Source of the DNA: Deltaproteobacteria bacterium
Lineage (GTDB): Bacteria; Myxococcota; Myxococcia; Myxococcales; Anaeromyxobacteraceae
NCBI GenBank assembly: GCA_016214955.1
Contig: JACRMN010000012.1
Coordinates: 310,001-374,000, forward strand
DNA length: 64,000 nt
Direction: 5' to 3'
Part shown: positions 19,339 through 31,690 of the stretch, one piece after another
How the letters are laid out: the number at the start of each line of letters is the position of its first letter
How positions within the stretch are numbered: position 1 is the first letter of the stretch
Notes under the pieces: generated by a model
Databases searched by the model: none
Told to the model about the DNA's origin: nothing
Seen by the model: the letters and a program-made list of their open reading frames with translations, nothing else
Program-made: the position numbers and the translations under genes

Positions 19339-19732
19339 GGGGCTCCCTGTCCACCAGGTACTCGCCGTCCTGCGGGAGGTCGCGGGTGCGCCGGACGTCG
19401 TCGCCGGCGTAGCCCCGGATGGCCTCGAGCGAGTCCCAGTAGGAGATCACCTGGAACTCGACGTAGGCCTCGCCATCGGGGCCTCCGTCGAGCCGCATCA
19501 ATTGATAGCCGCGGTTCCCGGGAATGCCCGGGAACCTGGCGATGGCGGCCGCCAGGATCTTCTCGTAGGCGTCCGCCCGGTCCCGCGTGGTCTTGCCGTG
19601 CCAGCAGCGGGCGATGGCCGGCGCCCCGGGGCGCGACGCGGCGCCCCGCGCAGGGCTCCCGTCGGCCACCAGCGCGAGGAGCGAGAGGCCGGCGACCGCG
19701 GGGAGCAGCACCCTCTCGAAGGTCCGTCTCAT
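19295..19732 (-). CDS. Exported antibiotic-biosynthesis-monooxygenase-like (ABM/dimeric alpha-beta barrel) protein
   Basis: A 145-residue protein with a signal peptide (MRRTFERVLLPAVAGLSLLALVADG) and a small ferredoxin-like ABM-type domain (ARCWHGKTTRDRADAYEKIL ... FQVISYWDSLEAIRGYAG). Such domains act as heme-degrading or quinone monooxygenases, or just as dimeric binding folds; catalytic residues cannot be assigned. An AGGAGG ribosome binding site lies close to the ATG. The export signal is unusual for the fold. The last 44 bp overlap the GlxA-type gene. Confidence 0.75.
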   Translation of the reverse strand: MRRTFERVLLPAVAGLSLLALVADGSPARGAASRPGAPAIARCWHGKTTRDRADAYEKILAAAIARFPGIPGNRGYQLMRLDGGPDGEAYVEFQVISYWDSLEAIRGYAGDDVRRTRDLPQDGEYLVDREPHVRNYQLRIDALRP

Positions 19733-19966
19733 GGAAACCTCCTGCGCGGCGCGCCCCTCCGCGCCGCCGGCCGGATCCTGTGGAGCGGCCCGGCGCCGGG
19801 CAACGGCAGCGCCGGACGTCCTTGCCGCGGAAACGGCCATGGCCGCGGCCGGCGCGCCGCGGGGTCGCCGGGCGGGACCGCCGGGCCGGGCCGGGGCCGC
19901 CTGCGCGAGGCCCAACACCGGGCTTCCGCGGCGGGCTACGATGCGCGCCACCCCCGGGGAGGAGCC

Positions 19967-20602
19967 ATGGACCAGCCGAGCGGCGCGCGGATCTTCTGCA
20001 TCGGACGCAACTACGCCGAGCACATCCAGGAGCTGCAGAACCCGGTGCCGGCGAAGCCGCTCTTCTTCCTGAAGCCCATGAGCTGCATCGTCCCCCCGGG
20101 CGAGCCCATCCCCTTCCCGAAGCACGGGAGCGTCCTCCACCACGAGGTGGAGGTGGTGGTGCGGCTCGGCCGCGACGGCCGCCCGGCCAGCGCCGCCGAG
20201 GCCCGCGGCTTCGTGGACGGCATCACCCTGGGGCTCGACCTGACGCTCCGCGACGTGCAGGACGAGCAGAAGAAGAAGGGGCTGCCGTGGGAGGTGGCCA
20301 AGGCCTTCGACGGCGCCGCCCCGCTGGGCGCCCTCGCGCCCTGCGGCCCCTCCCTCGACCTCGGCCACCTCACCTTCACCGGGGCGGTGAACGGCCAGGT
20401 GCGGCAGCGGGGCGACACCGCCCAGATGCTGCTCGACATCCCGGGCCAGATCCTGGCCCTTGCCAGGGTGTGGAAGCTGCGGAAGGGCGACCTCGTCTAC
20501 ACCGGCACGCCGGCCGGCGTCGGTCCGCTCGTGCCGGGCGACACCATCGAGGTGAGCGGCGAGCTGCTCGGCACCTTCTCGTGGAAGGTGGTGGCTGGCT
20601 AG
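19967..20602 (+). CDS. Fumarylacetoacetate hydrolase family protein
   Basis: A 211-residue FAH-fold enzyme of the short YcgM/FAHD1 type (acylpyruvase or oxaloacetate decarboxylase activities are known). Metal-binding and family motifs: IFCIGRNYAEH at the N-terminus, HHEVEVVVRLG, and DLVYTGTPAGVGPL. A GGGGAGGA site lies just before the ATG. Its neighbours for carboxylate uptake and an aldolase-like enzyme suggest an oxo-acid catabolism role. Confidence 0.9.
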   Translation: MDQPSGARIFCIGRNYAEHIQELQNPVPAKPLFFLKPMSCIVPPGEPIPFPKHGSVLHHEVEVVVRLGRDGRPASAAEARGFVDGITLGLDLTLRDVQDEQKKKGLPWEVAKAFDGAAPLGALAPCGPSLDLGHLTFTGAVNGQVRQRGDTAQMLLDIPGQILALARVWKLRKGDLVYTGTPAGVGPLVPGDTIEVSGELLGTFSWKVVAG

Positions 20603-20678
20603 GGACGTTCCGGGACGGCCGGCTTCGGCGCCCGCCAGGCGGCAAGGGGCGGTCGTCCGCGCGCCGAGGCGCGCCGGC

Positions 20679-20975
20679 TCATTCCCGCAGCGCAGCAGAG
20701 CGCATCATGCGCTCCACCCGCTCCTTGCCCCGGGCCCGCGCCTTCTCCCGCTCCCCCTCGCGCGTCCTCACCGCCGTCTCGGCGGTGAGGGCATCCAGGA
20801 GGCGCTCCGTGGCCGCGGCCACCGCGGCCACCGCCCGCTCGAAGGCGGCGGCGTCGGCGCGCGAGGGCTCGCGCAGGCCGCTCACCTTGCGCACGTACTG
20901 CAGGGCGGCGGCGCGGACCTCCTCGCCGGTGGTGGGCGGCTCGAAGTGGTAGAGGACGCGGATGTTGCGGCACAT
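20679..20975 (-). CDS. DUF2277 family protein
   Basis: A 98-residue cytosolic protein whose N-terminus MCRNIRVLYHFEPPTTGEEV is the hallmark of DUF2277, a widespread family of unknown function in soil and deltaproteobacterial genomes. The C-terminal half is a charged helix (GEREKARARGKERVERMM). It converges with the FAH-family gene. Confidence 0.85.
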   Translation of the reverse strand: MCRNIRVLYHFEPPTTGEEVRAAALQYVRKVSGLREPSRADAAAFERAVAAVAAATERLLDALTAETAVRTREGEREKARARGKERVERMMRSAALRE

Positions 20976-21067
20976 GGGCTCCTTCTAACGAGCCCTGGCG
21001 GCGCGGCAAGGGGTCGGCGGGCCCGGTACGCGCCGCCGCTGTCCGGCCAGCACTGTACGCTCGTTCC

Positions 21068-22180
21068 GTGCGCCTGCTCTTTCTCTCCGACACCCACCTG
21101 GGCATCGACATGCCGGCGCGGCCGCGGGTGGCGCGCCCGCGGCGCGGCGAGGACTTCTTCCGCTGCTTCGCGGCGGCGCTGGCGCCCGCGCTCGCCGGCG
21201 AGGTGGACGCGGTGCTGCACGGCGGAGACCTCCTCTACCGCAGCCGCGTGCCGGCCTGGCTGGCGGAGGCGGCCCTGGCGCCGCTCCGGCGCGTGGCCGA
21301 GGCCGGCGTGCCGGTGCTGCTCCTGCCCGGCAACCACGAGCGCGGCCGCCTGCCCTTTCCGCTCCTGGCCCTGCACCCGCGCCTGCACCTCCTCGACAGG
21401 CCTCGCACCGTGCTCCTCGAGAAGGGCGGCCTGCGGGTGGCCTTCTCCGGCTTCCCCCACGCCCACGGGGTGCGGTCCCGCTTCGGCGCGCTGCTCGCCG
21501 AGGCGCGCCGGGGCGAGCCCGACGCCGACGTGCGGGTGCTGTGCCTGCACCAGTGCGTCGAGGGGGCCACCTGCGGGCCGGGCGACCACACCTTCACGAA
21601 TGGTGACGACGTGATCCGCCGCGCCGACCTGCCCCGCGACTTCGCCCTGGCGCTCTCCGGGCACGTCCACCGCCACCAGCGCCTCGAGGGCCCGCCGGGG
21701 CCTCCGGTCGTCTACGCCGGGTCCACCGAGCGCACCTCCTTCGCCGAGGCCGGCGAACGGAAGGGGGTGGTCCACCTGCGGCTCGGCCCGGGCGGGCTCC
21801 TGGGGCTCGACTTCCGCCCGCTGCCGGCGCGGCCCATGCTCCTGCGGCCGCTCTCGCTCGCCGGGCTCGACGCGGAGTCGGCGCGGCGGCGCATCGCCTC
21901 CCTCGCCGCCGGCACGCCGCCCGGCGCGCTCGTCGGCCTCCGGCTCGCCGGCCCGCTCCCAGAGGCGCTCCTCCCCATCCTCTCGGCCGCCTCGCTGCGC
22001 GCCCTCGGCGGCGGGCGCGAGCTGCGGGTGTCGGGCCCCGCGCTCCGCGCGCTGCGCGACGGGGCCGGGCGGCGCGCCCCGCCGGGCCGCTCGATCCGGC
22101 CGCCGGACGACGGGCAGCTCTTCGCCGCGAGTGGCGCGGCAGATCGCCTCGGCCGACCGGCCGCCCCGAAAGGCACCTAA
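21068..22180 (+). CDS. SbcD-like metallophosphoesterase
   Basis: A 370-residue calcineurin-like phosphoesterase starting at GTG. The metal-binding blocks are present in order: SDTHLG (7-12), GGDLLY, GNHERG, and GHVHRH. The closest well-known proteins are the SbcD/Mre11 nuclease subunits and related DNA-repair phosphoesterases. No SbcC partner is nearby, so DNA repair is possible but not shown. Confidence 0.82.
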   Translation: MRLLFLSDTHLGIDMPARPRVARPRRGEDFFRCFAAALAPALAGEVDAVLHGGDLLYRSRVPAWLAEAALAPLRRVAEAGVPVLLLPGNHERGRLPFPLLALHPRLHLLDRPRTVLLEKGGLRVAFSGFPHAHGVRSRFGALLAEARRGEPDADVRVLCLHQCVEGATCGPGDHTFTNGDDVIRRADLPRDFALALSGHVHRHQRLEGPPGPPVVYAGSTERTSFAEAGERKGVVHLRLGPGGLLGLDFRPLPARPMLLRPLSLAGLDAESARRRIASLAAGTPPGALVGLRLAGPLPEALLPILSAASLRALGGGRELRVSGPALRALRDGAGRRAPPGRSIRPPDDGQLFAASGAADRLGRPAAPKGT

Positions 22181-22271
22181 CCCATCGCCGATCGGGCCTT
22201 CTCCCCGATCGCTCGCACCCGCCCTCGCCGGGTCTGTGGTGCTGCCCAACCCGGCGAAAAAAGAATACGTC

Positions 22272-22300
22272 TTGACAGGGTACTCCAGTCCTGATTTCTA
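22272..22300 (+). promoter_or_regulatory. Candidate sigma70-type promoter of icd
   Basis: TTGACA (22272-22277) is a perfect -35 box, followed after 17 bases by TTTCTA (22295-22300), preceded by an extended -10 TG. The surrounding 60 bases are clearly richer in A and T than their neighbours. Transcription would start near 22307, giving a leader of about 165 bases before the icd ATG. The -10 match is poor, so the call is moderate. Confidence 0.5.
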
Positions 22301-22457
22301 CGGTGTTCCCCGCGAGTTACCTGGGCCGGCACGCCATCGGAAGCAGCTGCCCAGGACAGGAACCTGGAGTCTCATCCCCGCGCGGAAGAGCCCCCTTCGG
22401 GACGGAGAGAGCCATCCCGCACGACCGCGCGACAGCTTCCGAACGGCACCCATGTAG

Positions 22458-25698
<3,241 letters not shown>

Positions 25699-25721
25699 CC
25701 GCGCCCCACCCCTGGAGCACC

Positions 25722-25753
25722 GAGGCCCCGGCCGCGCCAGCGACCGGGGCCTC
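25722..25753 (+). terminator. Terminator-like hairpin after icd-mdh
   Basis: A perfect 10-bp stem, GAGGCCCCGG/CCGGGGCCTC, with a 12-base loop, begins 24 bases after the mdh stop. No T-run follows. It probably ends the icd-mdh transcript. Confidence 0.6.
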
Positions 25754-25831
25754 GCCGTACCCTGGCACCGGGGCGGCGGCCCGCACCTCAGGGCTCTGGA
25801 CTCGGAGCGCGGGAGGCGAGACGCTCTCTCG

Positions 25832-28174
25832 GTGAGCGCGCCGACCGACGCCGGCCCCCCACCCCGGGCGCCCGGATCGACCGACCCCGCCAGAGCCGCG
25901 CCCTTCCGGGAGCTGGTGGAGTGCTGCCCCGACTTCATCACCCTCCACGACCTCGACGGGGCACTGCTCTACGCCAACCCGGCAGTCGCCCGCATCATGG
26001 GGCTCCCCATGGAAGATCGGCTGGGCATCCGGCCGCTGGAGCGGCCGGAGGAGGCCGGGCCGGTGATGACGCCGGCGTTCGCCGCCATGTTCCAGTCCCG
26101 GCTGGCGCGGGTGGCGGAGACCGGCGAGCCGGCGGCCGGCGAGGCCGAGTGGCCGGAGCTGGGCGGCAGGGGGCCGGTCCACCACCACATCCGCTTCATC
26201 CCGGTGCTGGGCGCCGACGGGCGCCCCCGCGCGGTGGTCGCCTACGGCCGGGACATCTCCGACGTCCGCGCCGCCGAGCACGAGCGCACCCGGGCGCTGG
26301 AGCTGCTCCACCAGCGCGACGAGGAGTTCCGGGCACTGGTGGAGCACGCCCCCGACCCGGTGCTGCGCTACGACAGGCAGGCGCGCCGCATCTACGTCAA
26401 CCCGGCTTTCGAGCGGGTGGCGGGCGCGCCGGCCGCCGCGCTGCTGGGGCGGATGCCGGCCGAGGCTCCGGTGGGGAACGAGATCGCGGGCGCCGAGGCG
26501 CAGGCGGCCGTGGAGGCCGTGCTGCGCGACGGGGCCCCCCGCATGGTCGATCTGAGCTGGTGCGAGGCCGACGGGACGCGGCGCTCCTTCCAGGTGACCT
26601 ACGTGGCGGAGCGGGACCGGAGCGGCGCCGTGGCCACCGTGCTGGCGGTGGCTCGCGACATCAGCGCCCTGAAGCGCTCCGAGGAGGAGCTGCGCAAGCT
26701 CTCGCGCGCCCTGGAGCAGAGCCCGGCCGCCATCCTCATCAGCGACGTCCGGGGGATCGTCGAGTACGCCAACCCGCGGTTCCAGCAGATCACCGGCTGG
26801 ACGAAGGAGGAGGCGGTGGGGCAGAAGCTGCGCCTGCTCGACGGGGGGGAGGTGCCGGCCGCCGAGCGGCAGCGCATCTGGGAGGCGCTGCGCGCCGGCC
26901 GCGAGTGGCGCGGCGAGCTCCGGAGCCGCAAGAAGGGCGGGGAGCCGTTCTGGGAGGCGGTCTCGCTCTCCCCCATCTACGGCGCCGAGGGCCGCATCAC
27001 CCACTACCTGGCGGTGCAGGAGGACGTGACCGAGCGCCGGCGCATGGAGGAGGAGTACCGGCGGTCGCAGAAGATGGAGGCCTTCGGCCAGCTGGCCGGG
27101 GGCGTGGCCCACGACTTCAACAACCTGCTGACCGTCATCCAGGGCAATGCCTCGCTGCTGCGCGAGGGCGCCGCCGCGGAGCAGGAGCGCCAGGCCTGCC
27201 TCGCCCAGATCGCCGAGGCGGCCGAGCGCGCCTCGCGGCTGACGCGCCAGCTCCTCCTCTTCAGCCGCCGCCAGGCAGCCCAGCTCCGGGACCTGGACCT
27301 CAACGAGGTGGTGGCCGAGATGGCCAAGATGCTGCGCCGCCTCATCGGCGAGCACATCCATCTGGAGGCCCGCCTGGCGCCGACCGGGGCGCCGGTGCAC
27401 GCCGACCTCTCGATGATGGAGCAGGTGCTGATGAACCTGGCGGTCAACGCCCGGGACGCCATGCCCCAGGGCGGGCGGCTCACGCTGGAGACCTCGCTGG
27501 TCGAGGGGGGCCAGGGGTCGGCCCACCCCGGGAGCTGGGTCCGGCTCAGCGTCTCCGACACCGGCCAGGGAATCGCCCCGGAGCACCTGGCGCAGGTGTT
27601 CGAGCCCTTCTTCACCACCAAGGAGGTGGGCAAGGGCACCGGGCTCGGGCTCGCCACCGTGTACGGCATCGCGGAGCAGCACGGCGGCTTCGTCGAGGTG
27701 AGGAGCCAGCCCGGCGAGGGGGCCACGTTCGAGGTCCACCTCCCCCGCCTCCCGCACCCGGCGCTCACGGCCGCCTCCCTCGCGCCGGAGGTGCGCGGCG
27801 GGGACGAGGTGGTCCTGCTCGTCGAGGACGACCCCGGGGTGCGCCGGCTGGCTTGCAACGTGCTGCGCCGCCTCGGCTACCGGGTGCTGCAGGCCGCCAA
27901 CGGCATCGAGGCCCTGGAGGTCTGGGCGCGGCACGGCCCCGAGGTGGCGCTGCTGCTCACCGACATGGTGATGCCGGGCGGGATCACCGGCCGCGAGCTG
28001 GCGGAGCGGCTCCACGCAGAGCGGCCCGCCCTCAAGGTCATCTACTCCACCGGCTACACCGACGACATGCTGGGCCAGGCCTCGGCGCTCCTGGGGACGC
28101 CCCACGTCCTGGAGAAGCCCTACGGCCCGGGCGAGCTGGGGCGCCGGGTCCGGGCCTGCCTCGACGAGGCCTGA
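25832..28174 (+). CDS. PAS-containing hybrid sensor histidine kinase with C-terminal receiver
   Basis: A 780-residue cytoplasmic kinase with no transmembrane helix, starting at GTG. Three PAS domains (about 25-140, 165-285, 290-405) precede a kinase core with the phospho-acceptor in GGVAHDFNNLL and the ATPase signatures NLAVNARDAMP and GTGLGLATVYGI, then a receiver domain (about 655-775) with LVEDD, phospho-acceptor in LLTDMVMPGG and LEKPYG. The HDFNNL-type core is typical of soluble hybrid kinases in Myxococcota. No partner is adjacent. Confidence 0.93.
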   Translation: MSAPTDAGPPPRAPGSTDPARAAPFRELVECCPDFITLHDLDGALLYANPAVARIMGLPMEDRLGIRPLERPEEAGPVMTPAFAAMFQSRLARVAETGEPAAGEAEWPELGGRGPVHHHIRFIPVLGADGRPRAVVAYGRDISDVRAAEHERTRALELLHQRDEEFRALVEHAPDPVLRYDRQARRIYVNPAFERVAGAPAAALLGRMPAEAPVGNEIAGAEAQAAVEAVLRDGAPRMVDLSWCEADGTRRSFQVTYVAERDRSGAVATVLAVARDISALKRSEEELRKLSRALEQSPAAILISDVRGIVEYANPRFQQITGWTKEEAVGQKLRLLDGGEVPAAERQRIWEALRAGREWRGELRSRKKGGEPFWEAVSLSPIYGAEGRITHYLAVQEDVTERRRMEEEYRRSQKMEAFGQLAGGVAHDFNNLLTVIQGNASLLREGAAAEQERQACLAQIAEAAERASRLTRQLLLFSRRQAAQLRDLDLNEVVAEMAKMLRRLIGEHIHLEARLAPTGAPVHADLSMMEQVLMNLAVNARDAMPQGGRLTLETSLVEGGQGSAHPGSWVRLSVSDTGQGIAPEHLAQVFEPFFTTKEVGKGTGLGLATVYGIAEQHGGFVEVRSQPGEGATFEVHLPRLPHPALTAASLAPEVRGGDEVVLLVEDDPGVRRLACNVLRRLGYRVLQAANGIEALEVWARHGPEVALLLTDMVMPGGITGRELAERLHAERPALKVIYSTGYTDDMLGQASALLGTPHVLEKPYGPGELGRRVRACLDEA

Positions 28175-28231
28175 AGAGGTGCGCCACCGCGGGGAGCGGC
28201 GGCCGCCCCCGGCCCCGCCTATGGACAGCCC

Positions 28232-29122
28232 GTGACCCTGCACCTCGTGGACGGCACCTTCGAGCTCTTCCGGGCCCACTTCTCCCCGCGGCCCGGCCAC
28301 CGCGCGCCTGGCGGCCAGGAGGTGAAGGCCACCGTGGGCCTGGTGGAGAGCCTGATCGCCCTGCTCCACGATCCGGCCGAGGCCGTGACCCACGTGGCGG
28401 TGGCCTTCGACAACCCCATCCGCTCGTTCCGCAACCGGCTCTACGCGGGCTACAAGACCGAGGAGGGCGTGGAGCCGGAGCTGCTGGCGCAGCTCGAACT
28501 GGCCGAGGAGGCGGCCCGCGCCCTCGGCCTCACCGTCTGGCCGATGGAGGAGCACGAGGCCGACGACGCGCTGGCCACCGCCGCCGCCCGCTTCGCCCCC
28601 GCGGTGGACCAGGTGCGCATCCTCACGCCCGACAAGGACCTCTCCCAGTGCCTGCGCGGCACGCGGGTGGTGCAGGTGGACCGGGTGCGCGGCAAGGTGA
28701 TCGACCAGGCGGCGCTGCGGGAGCGGCGCGGGGTCGAGCCGGAGAGCGTCCCCGACCTCCTGGCCCTCACCGGCGACGACGCCGACGGCATCCCCGGGCT
28801 CCCCGGCTTCGGCGAGAAGACGGCGGCGGCGCTCCTGGCCGGCGGGCGCCGGCTGGAGCAGATCCCGCGGAACCCCGGGGAGTGGCCGGCCGGCGTGCGC
28901 GGCGCCGCCCGGCTCGCTTCCACGCTGGCGGAGCGCTGGGAGGAGGCGCTGCTGTTCCGGCGGCTGGCGACGCTGGTCACCGACGTCCCGCTGCCGCAGG
29001 CGCTCGGCGACCTGCGCTGGCCGGGCGTTCCGCGCGGATCGCTCGAGGCGCTCTGCGCGCGGCTCGGAGCGGGCCGGATCCTGGCGGCCGCCGGGCGCCG
29101 GCAGGGGGCCCGCTGGGCCTGA
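28232..29122 (+). CDS. Stand-alone 5'-3' exonuclease (DNA polymerase I N-domain type)
   Basis: A 296-residue FEN/5'-nuclease matching the N-terminal domain of DNA polymerase I but without the polymerase. Acidic metal-binding clusters are in LVDGTFELFRAHF, EHEADDALAT, TPDKDLSQ and the H3TH region GDDADGIPGLPGFGEKTA. It would remove RNA primers or flaps. The start is GTG. Free-standing copies like this are known in many bacteria beside a full PolA elsewhere. Confidence 0.9.
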   Translation: MTLHLVDGTFELFRAHFSPRPGHRAPGGQEVKATVGLVESLIALLHDPAEAVTHVAVAFDNPIRSFRNRLYAGYKTEEGVEPELLAQLELAEEAARALGLTVWPMEEHEADDALATAAARFAPAVDQVRILTPDKDLSQCLRGTRVVQVDRVRGKVIDQAALRERRGVEPESVPDLLALTGDDADGIPGLPGFGEKTAAALLAGGRRLEQIPRNPGEWPAGVRGAARLASTLAERWEEALLFRRLATLVTDVPLPQALGDLRWPGVPRGSLEALCARLGAGRILAAAGRRQGARWA

Positions 29123-29299
29123 CGGCCTGGGCCCGGGGCGCGCGCCGCGGGGTGTGGGGCGGTGGGGCCCCTGTACCCGTCTGGTCGGGGATGGCGGCTG
29201 GCGGGGATGCCGTATGCCCATGGGAAGCTCTGCCCTGCACGCGCGAGCCATGGAGCACCTCCTCCCACCTCGCCCCACCAGCGGACCGGCCGCGGCCCC

Positions 29300-31528
29300 A
29301 TGAACGAAACCACCGTCGCCGGCATCGTGATGGGCTCGGGCGTCTCGGCGCTGGTGCTGACCCAGCTCGCCCTGCGCCGCCGGCGCGAGCAGCGCGACGA
29401 GCGGACGCTGGCCGAGAACGAGGCCCGCGGGCTGCACCTGCCGCCGTCGCTCCACCCGGTCATCGACGCCGACCGCTGCATCGGCAGCCTGGCCTGCATC
29501 AAGGCCTGCCCCGAGGGGGACATCCTCGGCGTGGTGGACGGGGCGGCGCGGCTGGTCCACGCCACCCACTGCGTGGGCCACGGGCGCTGCGCCGCCTCTT
29601 GCCCGGTGCAGGCCATCACCCTGGTCTTCGGCACCGCCACCCGCGGCGTGGACCTGCCGGAGGTGGACGGGCGCTTCGAGTCGAGCCGCCCCGGCGTCCA
29701 CGTGGTGGGCGAGCTCTCCGGCATGGGGCTCATCCGCAACGCGGTGGAGCAGGCCGCCCAGTGCGCCGGCTACCTGGCCGAGGCGCTCGGCAGGCCGGCG
29801 CGCGACCCTGCGGTGGCCGACGCGGTGGTCGTCGGGGCCGGGCCGGCGGGGGTGAGCTGCGCGCTGGCGCTGCGGGCCCGCGGCTTCTCGGTGCGGCTGC
29901 TGGAGCGGGGACGGCTGGGCGGGGCCATGGCCCACTACCCGCGCCACGGCCTGGTGATGAACGGCCCGCTGCAGCTCCCCGGGGCGGCGCGGCTCAAGGA
30001 GGCGCTCATCACCAAGCTGCAGCTCCTCGAGTACTTCGAGAAGGCGCTGGCGGCGGCGCGGGTGAAGGTCGAGCAGGGGGTGGAGGTGACCGGCCTCTCC
30101 GGCAAGGACGGGGAGTTCGTCGTCGAGACCGGCCGCGGCCTCATCGCCGCGCGCAAGGTGGTGCTGGCCGCCGGGCGGCGCGGCACGCCCCGCACCCTGG
30201 GCGTGCCCGGCGAGGAATTGGCCAAGGTCACCTACGCGCTGGTGGACGCGGAGCAGTACGCCGGCAAGCGGGTGCTGGTGGTGGGGGGCGGCGACGCCGC
30301 GGTGGAGGCGGCCTGCGCCGTGGCCGAGAAGGGGGCCGAGGGGGCGCTCTCCTACCGCCAGGCGGCGCTGCAGCGCTGCCGCCCCGCCAACCGCCAGCGG
30401 GCCGAGGCGCTGGCCGCCCGCGGCAAGCTGCTCCTGCTGATGGGCACCGAGGTGGCGCGCATCGAGGAGCAGGCGGTGGTGCTGCGGCGCGGCGGCCAGG
30501 AGCAGGCCGTCCCCAACGACTTCGTCATCGCCTGCCTCGGCGGCGAGCTTCCGCTCGACTTCCTCCGCAGGATGGGCGTGCAGGTGCGGCGGCTCTTCGG
30601 CGAGCAGCGCGGCGCCCGGCCGGCGGGGGAGCGGGAGGGGCCCTGGACCGCCTCGCCCGAGGAGCGGGCCCGGCGCCGCTGGTGGCGCGTGCTGGCGGTG
30701 GCCGGCCTGGCCGCGGCGGTGCTGGTGGTGCTGCTCTCGCTCACCGGGGCCGGCTACTACCCGCTGCGCGGACCGGAGCGGCTGCGCTCGCCGCTCCACG
30801 CCACCCTGAAGCCCGCCGGCTCGCTGGGCATCACCATCGGCATCGCCGCCAGCGCGGTGATGCTCACCAACTTCCTCTACGCCCTGCGCAAGCGCTGGAG
30901 CGCGCTCTCCGGGCTGGGGAACCTCTCCTCCTGGCTCGACGTCCACGTCTTCGTGGGGGTGATGAGCCCGGTGGTGATCGCCTTCCACGCCGCCTTCCAG
31001 TCCAACAACGTCATGGCCTCCTCCACCTACGCCTCGCTGGGCATCGTGGTGGCCACCGGTCTGGTGGGCCGGTGGTTCTACGGGCTCCTGCCGCGGGCCC
31101 ACGGCCGCCAGGTCGAGCTCGCCGAGCTGCTCGGCGAGCTGACGCGCACCCGGGCCCGGCTCGAGCCCTTGCTGGCCGGCGGCCGGGATCACGCCGCCGT
31201 GGCCGCGCTCCTGGAGGAGGCAGGGGCACCGCCGTCGCGCGCCCCCTTCGCGCTCCAGCTCCTCGGCTCGCTCCCGGCGGCCGTCGCCTTCCGGGCGCGG
31301 CTGGCCGCGGCGCTGCACCTCGTGCCGGCGGAGGACCGCCCCGCGCTGCGCCGCAACCTCACCCAGCTCCGCCGCCTGCGGGCCCAGGCCGGCCTCTTCG
31401 GCGGCATCCAGCGGCTGATGCGCGTCTGGCGCAGCCTGCACGTGGCGCTGGCGGCGCTGCTGGTGGTGGCGCTCACCAGCCACATCCTGCTGGCGCTCTA
31501 CCTGGGGTACGGGCCGGGCGGGCGCTGA
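29300..31528 (+). CDS. Fused ferredoxin, thioredoxin-reductase-like flavoprotein and heme-binding-type membrane domain
   Basis: A 742-residue redox fusion. Near residues 60-110 are two iron-sulphur motifs, CIGSLACIKACP and CVGHGRCAASCP, each with the usual second Cys replaced (by Ser and His). A two-dinucleotide oxidoreductase follows (about 175-435), with VVGAGPAGVSCALAL for FAD and VVGGGDAAVEAACAV for NAD(P); no CxxC redox pair is evident. The C-terminal third has about five membrane helices with several intramembrane histidines (DVHVFVGVM, VIAFHAAF, SLHVALAAL), suggesting b-type heme. It may pass electrons from NAD(P)H or ferredoxin into the membrane. Confidence 0.82.
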   Translation: MNETTVAGIVMGSGVSALVLTQLALRRRREQRDERTLAENEARGLHLPPSLHPVIDADRCIGSLACIKACPEGDILGVVDGAARLVHATHCVGHGRCAASCPVQAITLVFGTATRGVDLPEVDGRFESSRPGVHVVGELSGMGLIRNAVEQAAQCAGYLAEALGRPARDPAVADAVVVGAGPAGVSCALALRARGFSVRLLERGRLGGAMAHYPRHGLVMNGPLQLPGAARLKEALITKLQLLEYFEKALAAARVKVEQGVEVTGLSGKDGEFVVETGRGLIAARKVVLAAGRRGTPRTLGVPGEELAKVTYALVDAEQYAGKRVLVVGGGDAAVEAACAVAEKGAEGALSYRQAALQRCRPANRQRAEALAARGKLLLLMGTEVARIEEQAVVLRRGGQEQAVPNDFVIACLGGELPLDFLRRMGVQVRRLFGEQRGARPAGEREGPWTASPEERARRRWWRVLAVAGLAAAVLVVLLSLTGAGYYPLRGPERLRSPLHATLKPAGSLGITIGIAASAVMLTNFLYALRKRWSALSGLGNLSSWLDVHVFVGVMSPVVIAFHAAFQSNNVMASSTYASLGIVVATGLVGRWFYGLLPRAHGRQVELAELLGELTRTRARLEPLLAGGRDHAAVAALLEEAGAPPSRAPFALQLLGSLPAAVAFRARLAAALHLVPAEDRPALRRNLTQLRRLRAQAGLFGGIQRLMRVWRSLHVALAALLVVALTSHILLALYLGYGPGGR

Positions 31529-31658
31529 GGCGGGGGTCCGGGGGGCCGCCGGGCGGCCGGAGGCCTCGGTTTCGGACCGCCGGCCCGCACCCGGCGCCAC
31601 GGAAGTGGCCCATGACCCCCGAGCGAGCCGAGCAAATCCCCTCCACCGGCGGCAAAAA

Positions 31659-31679
31659 CGAAGGCTTCACACGCCTTCG
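31659..31679. promoter_or_regulatory. Palindrome just upstream of the RND efflux operon
   Basis: A perfect 7-bp inverted repeat, CGAAGGC-N7-GCCTTCG, ends only 11 bases before the ATG of the membrane-fusion gene and touches its GGAG ribosome binding site. It could be a repressor operator (efflux operons are often controlled by TetR- or MarR-type proteins) or a hairpin that hides the ribosome binding site. No such regulator gene is adjacent. Confidence 0.4.
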
Positions 31680-31690
31680 CGGAGCCGCAC

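Noticed and set aside
19810-19817. GGACGTCC palindrome between the ABM-like and FAH-family genes
   Set aside because: This GC-rich variant is expected by chance a few times in the window and has no matching promoter.
20604-20611. GGACGTTC after the FAH-family gene
   Set aside because: A one-mismatch version of the core with no sigma54 promoter near it; a few such sites are expected by chance in 64 kb.
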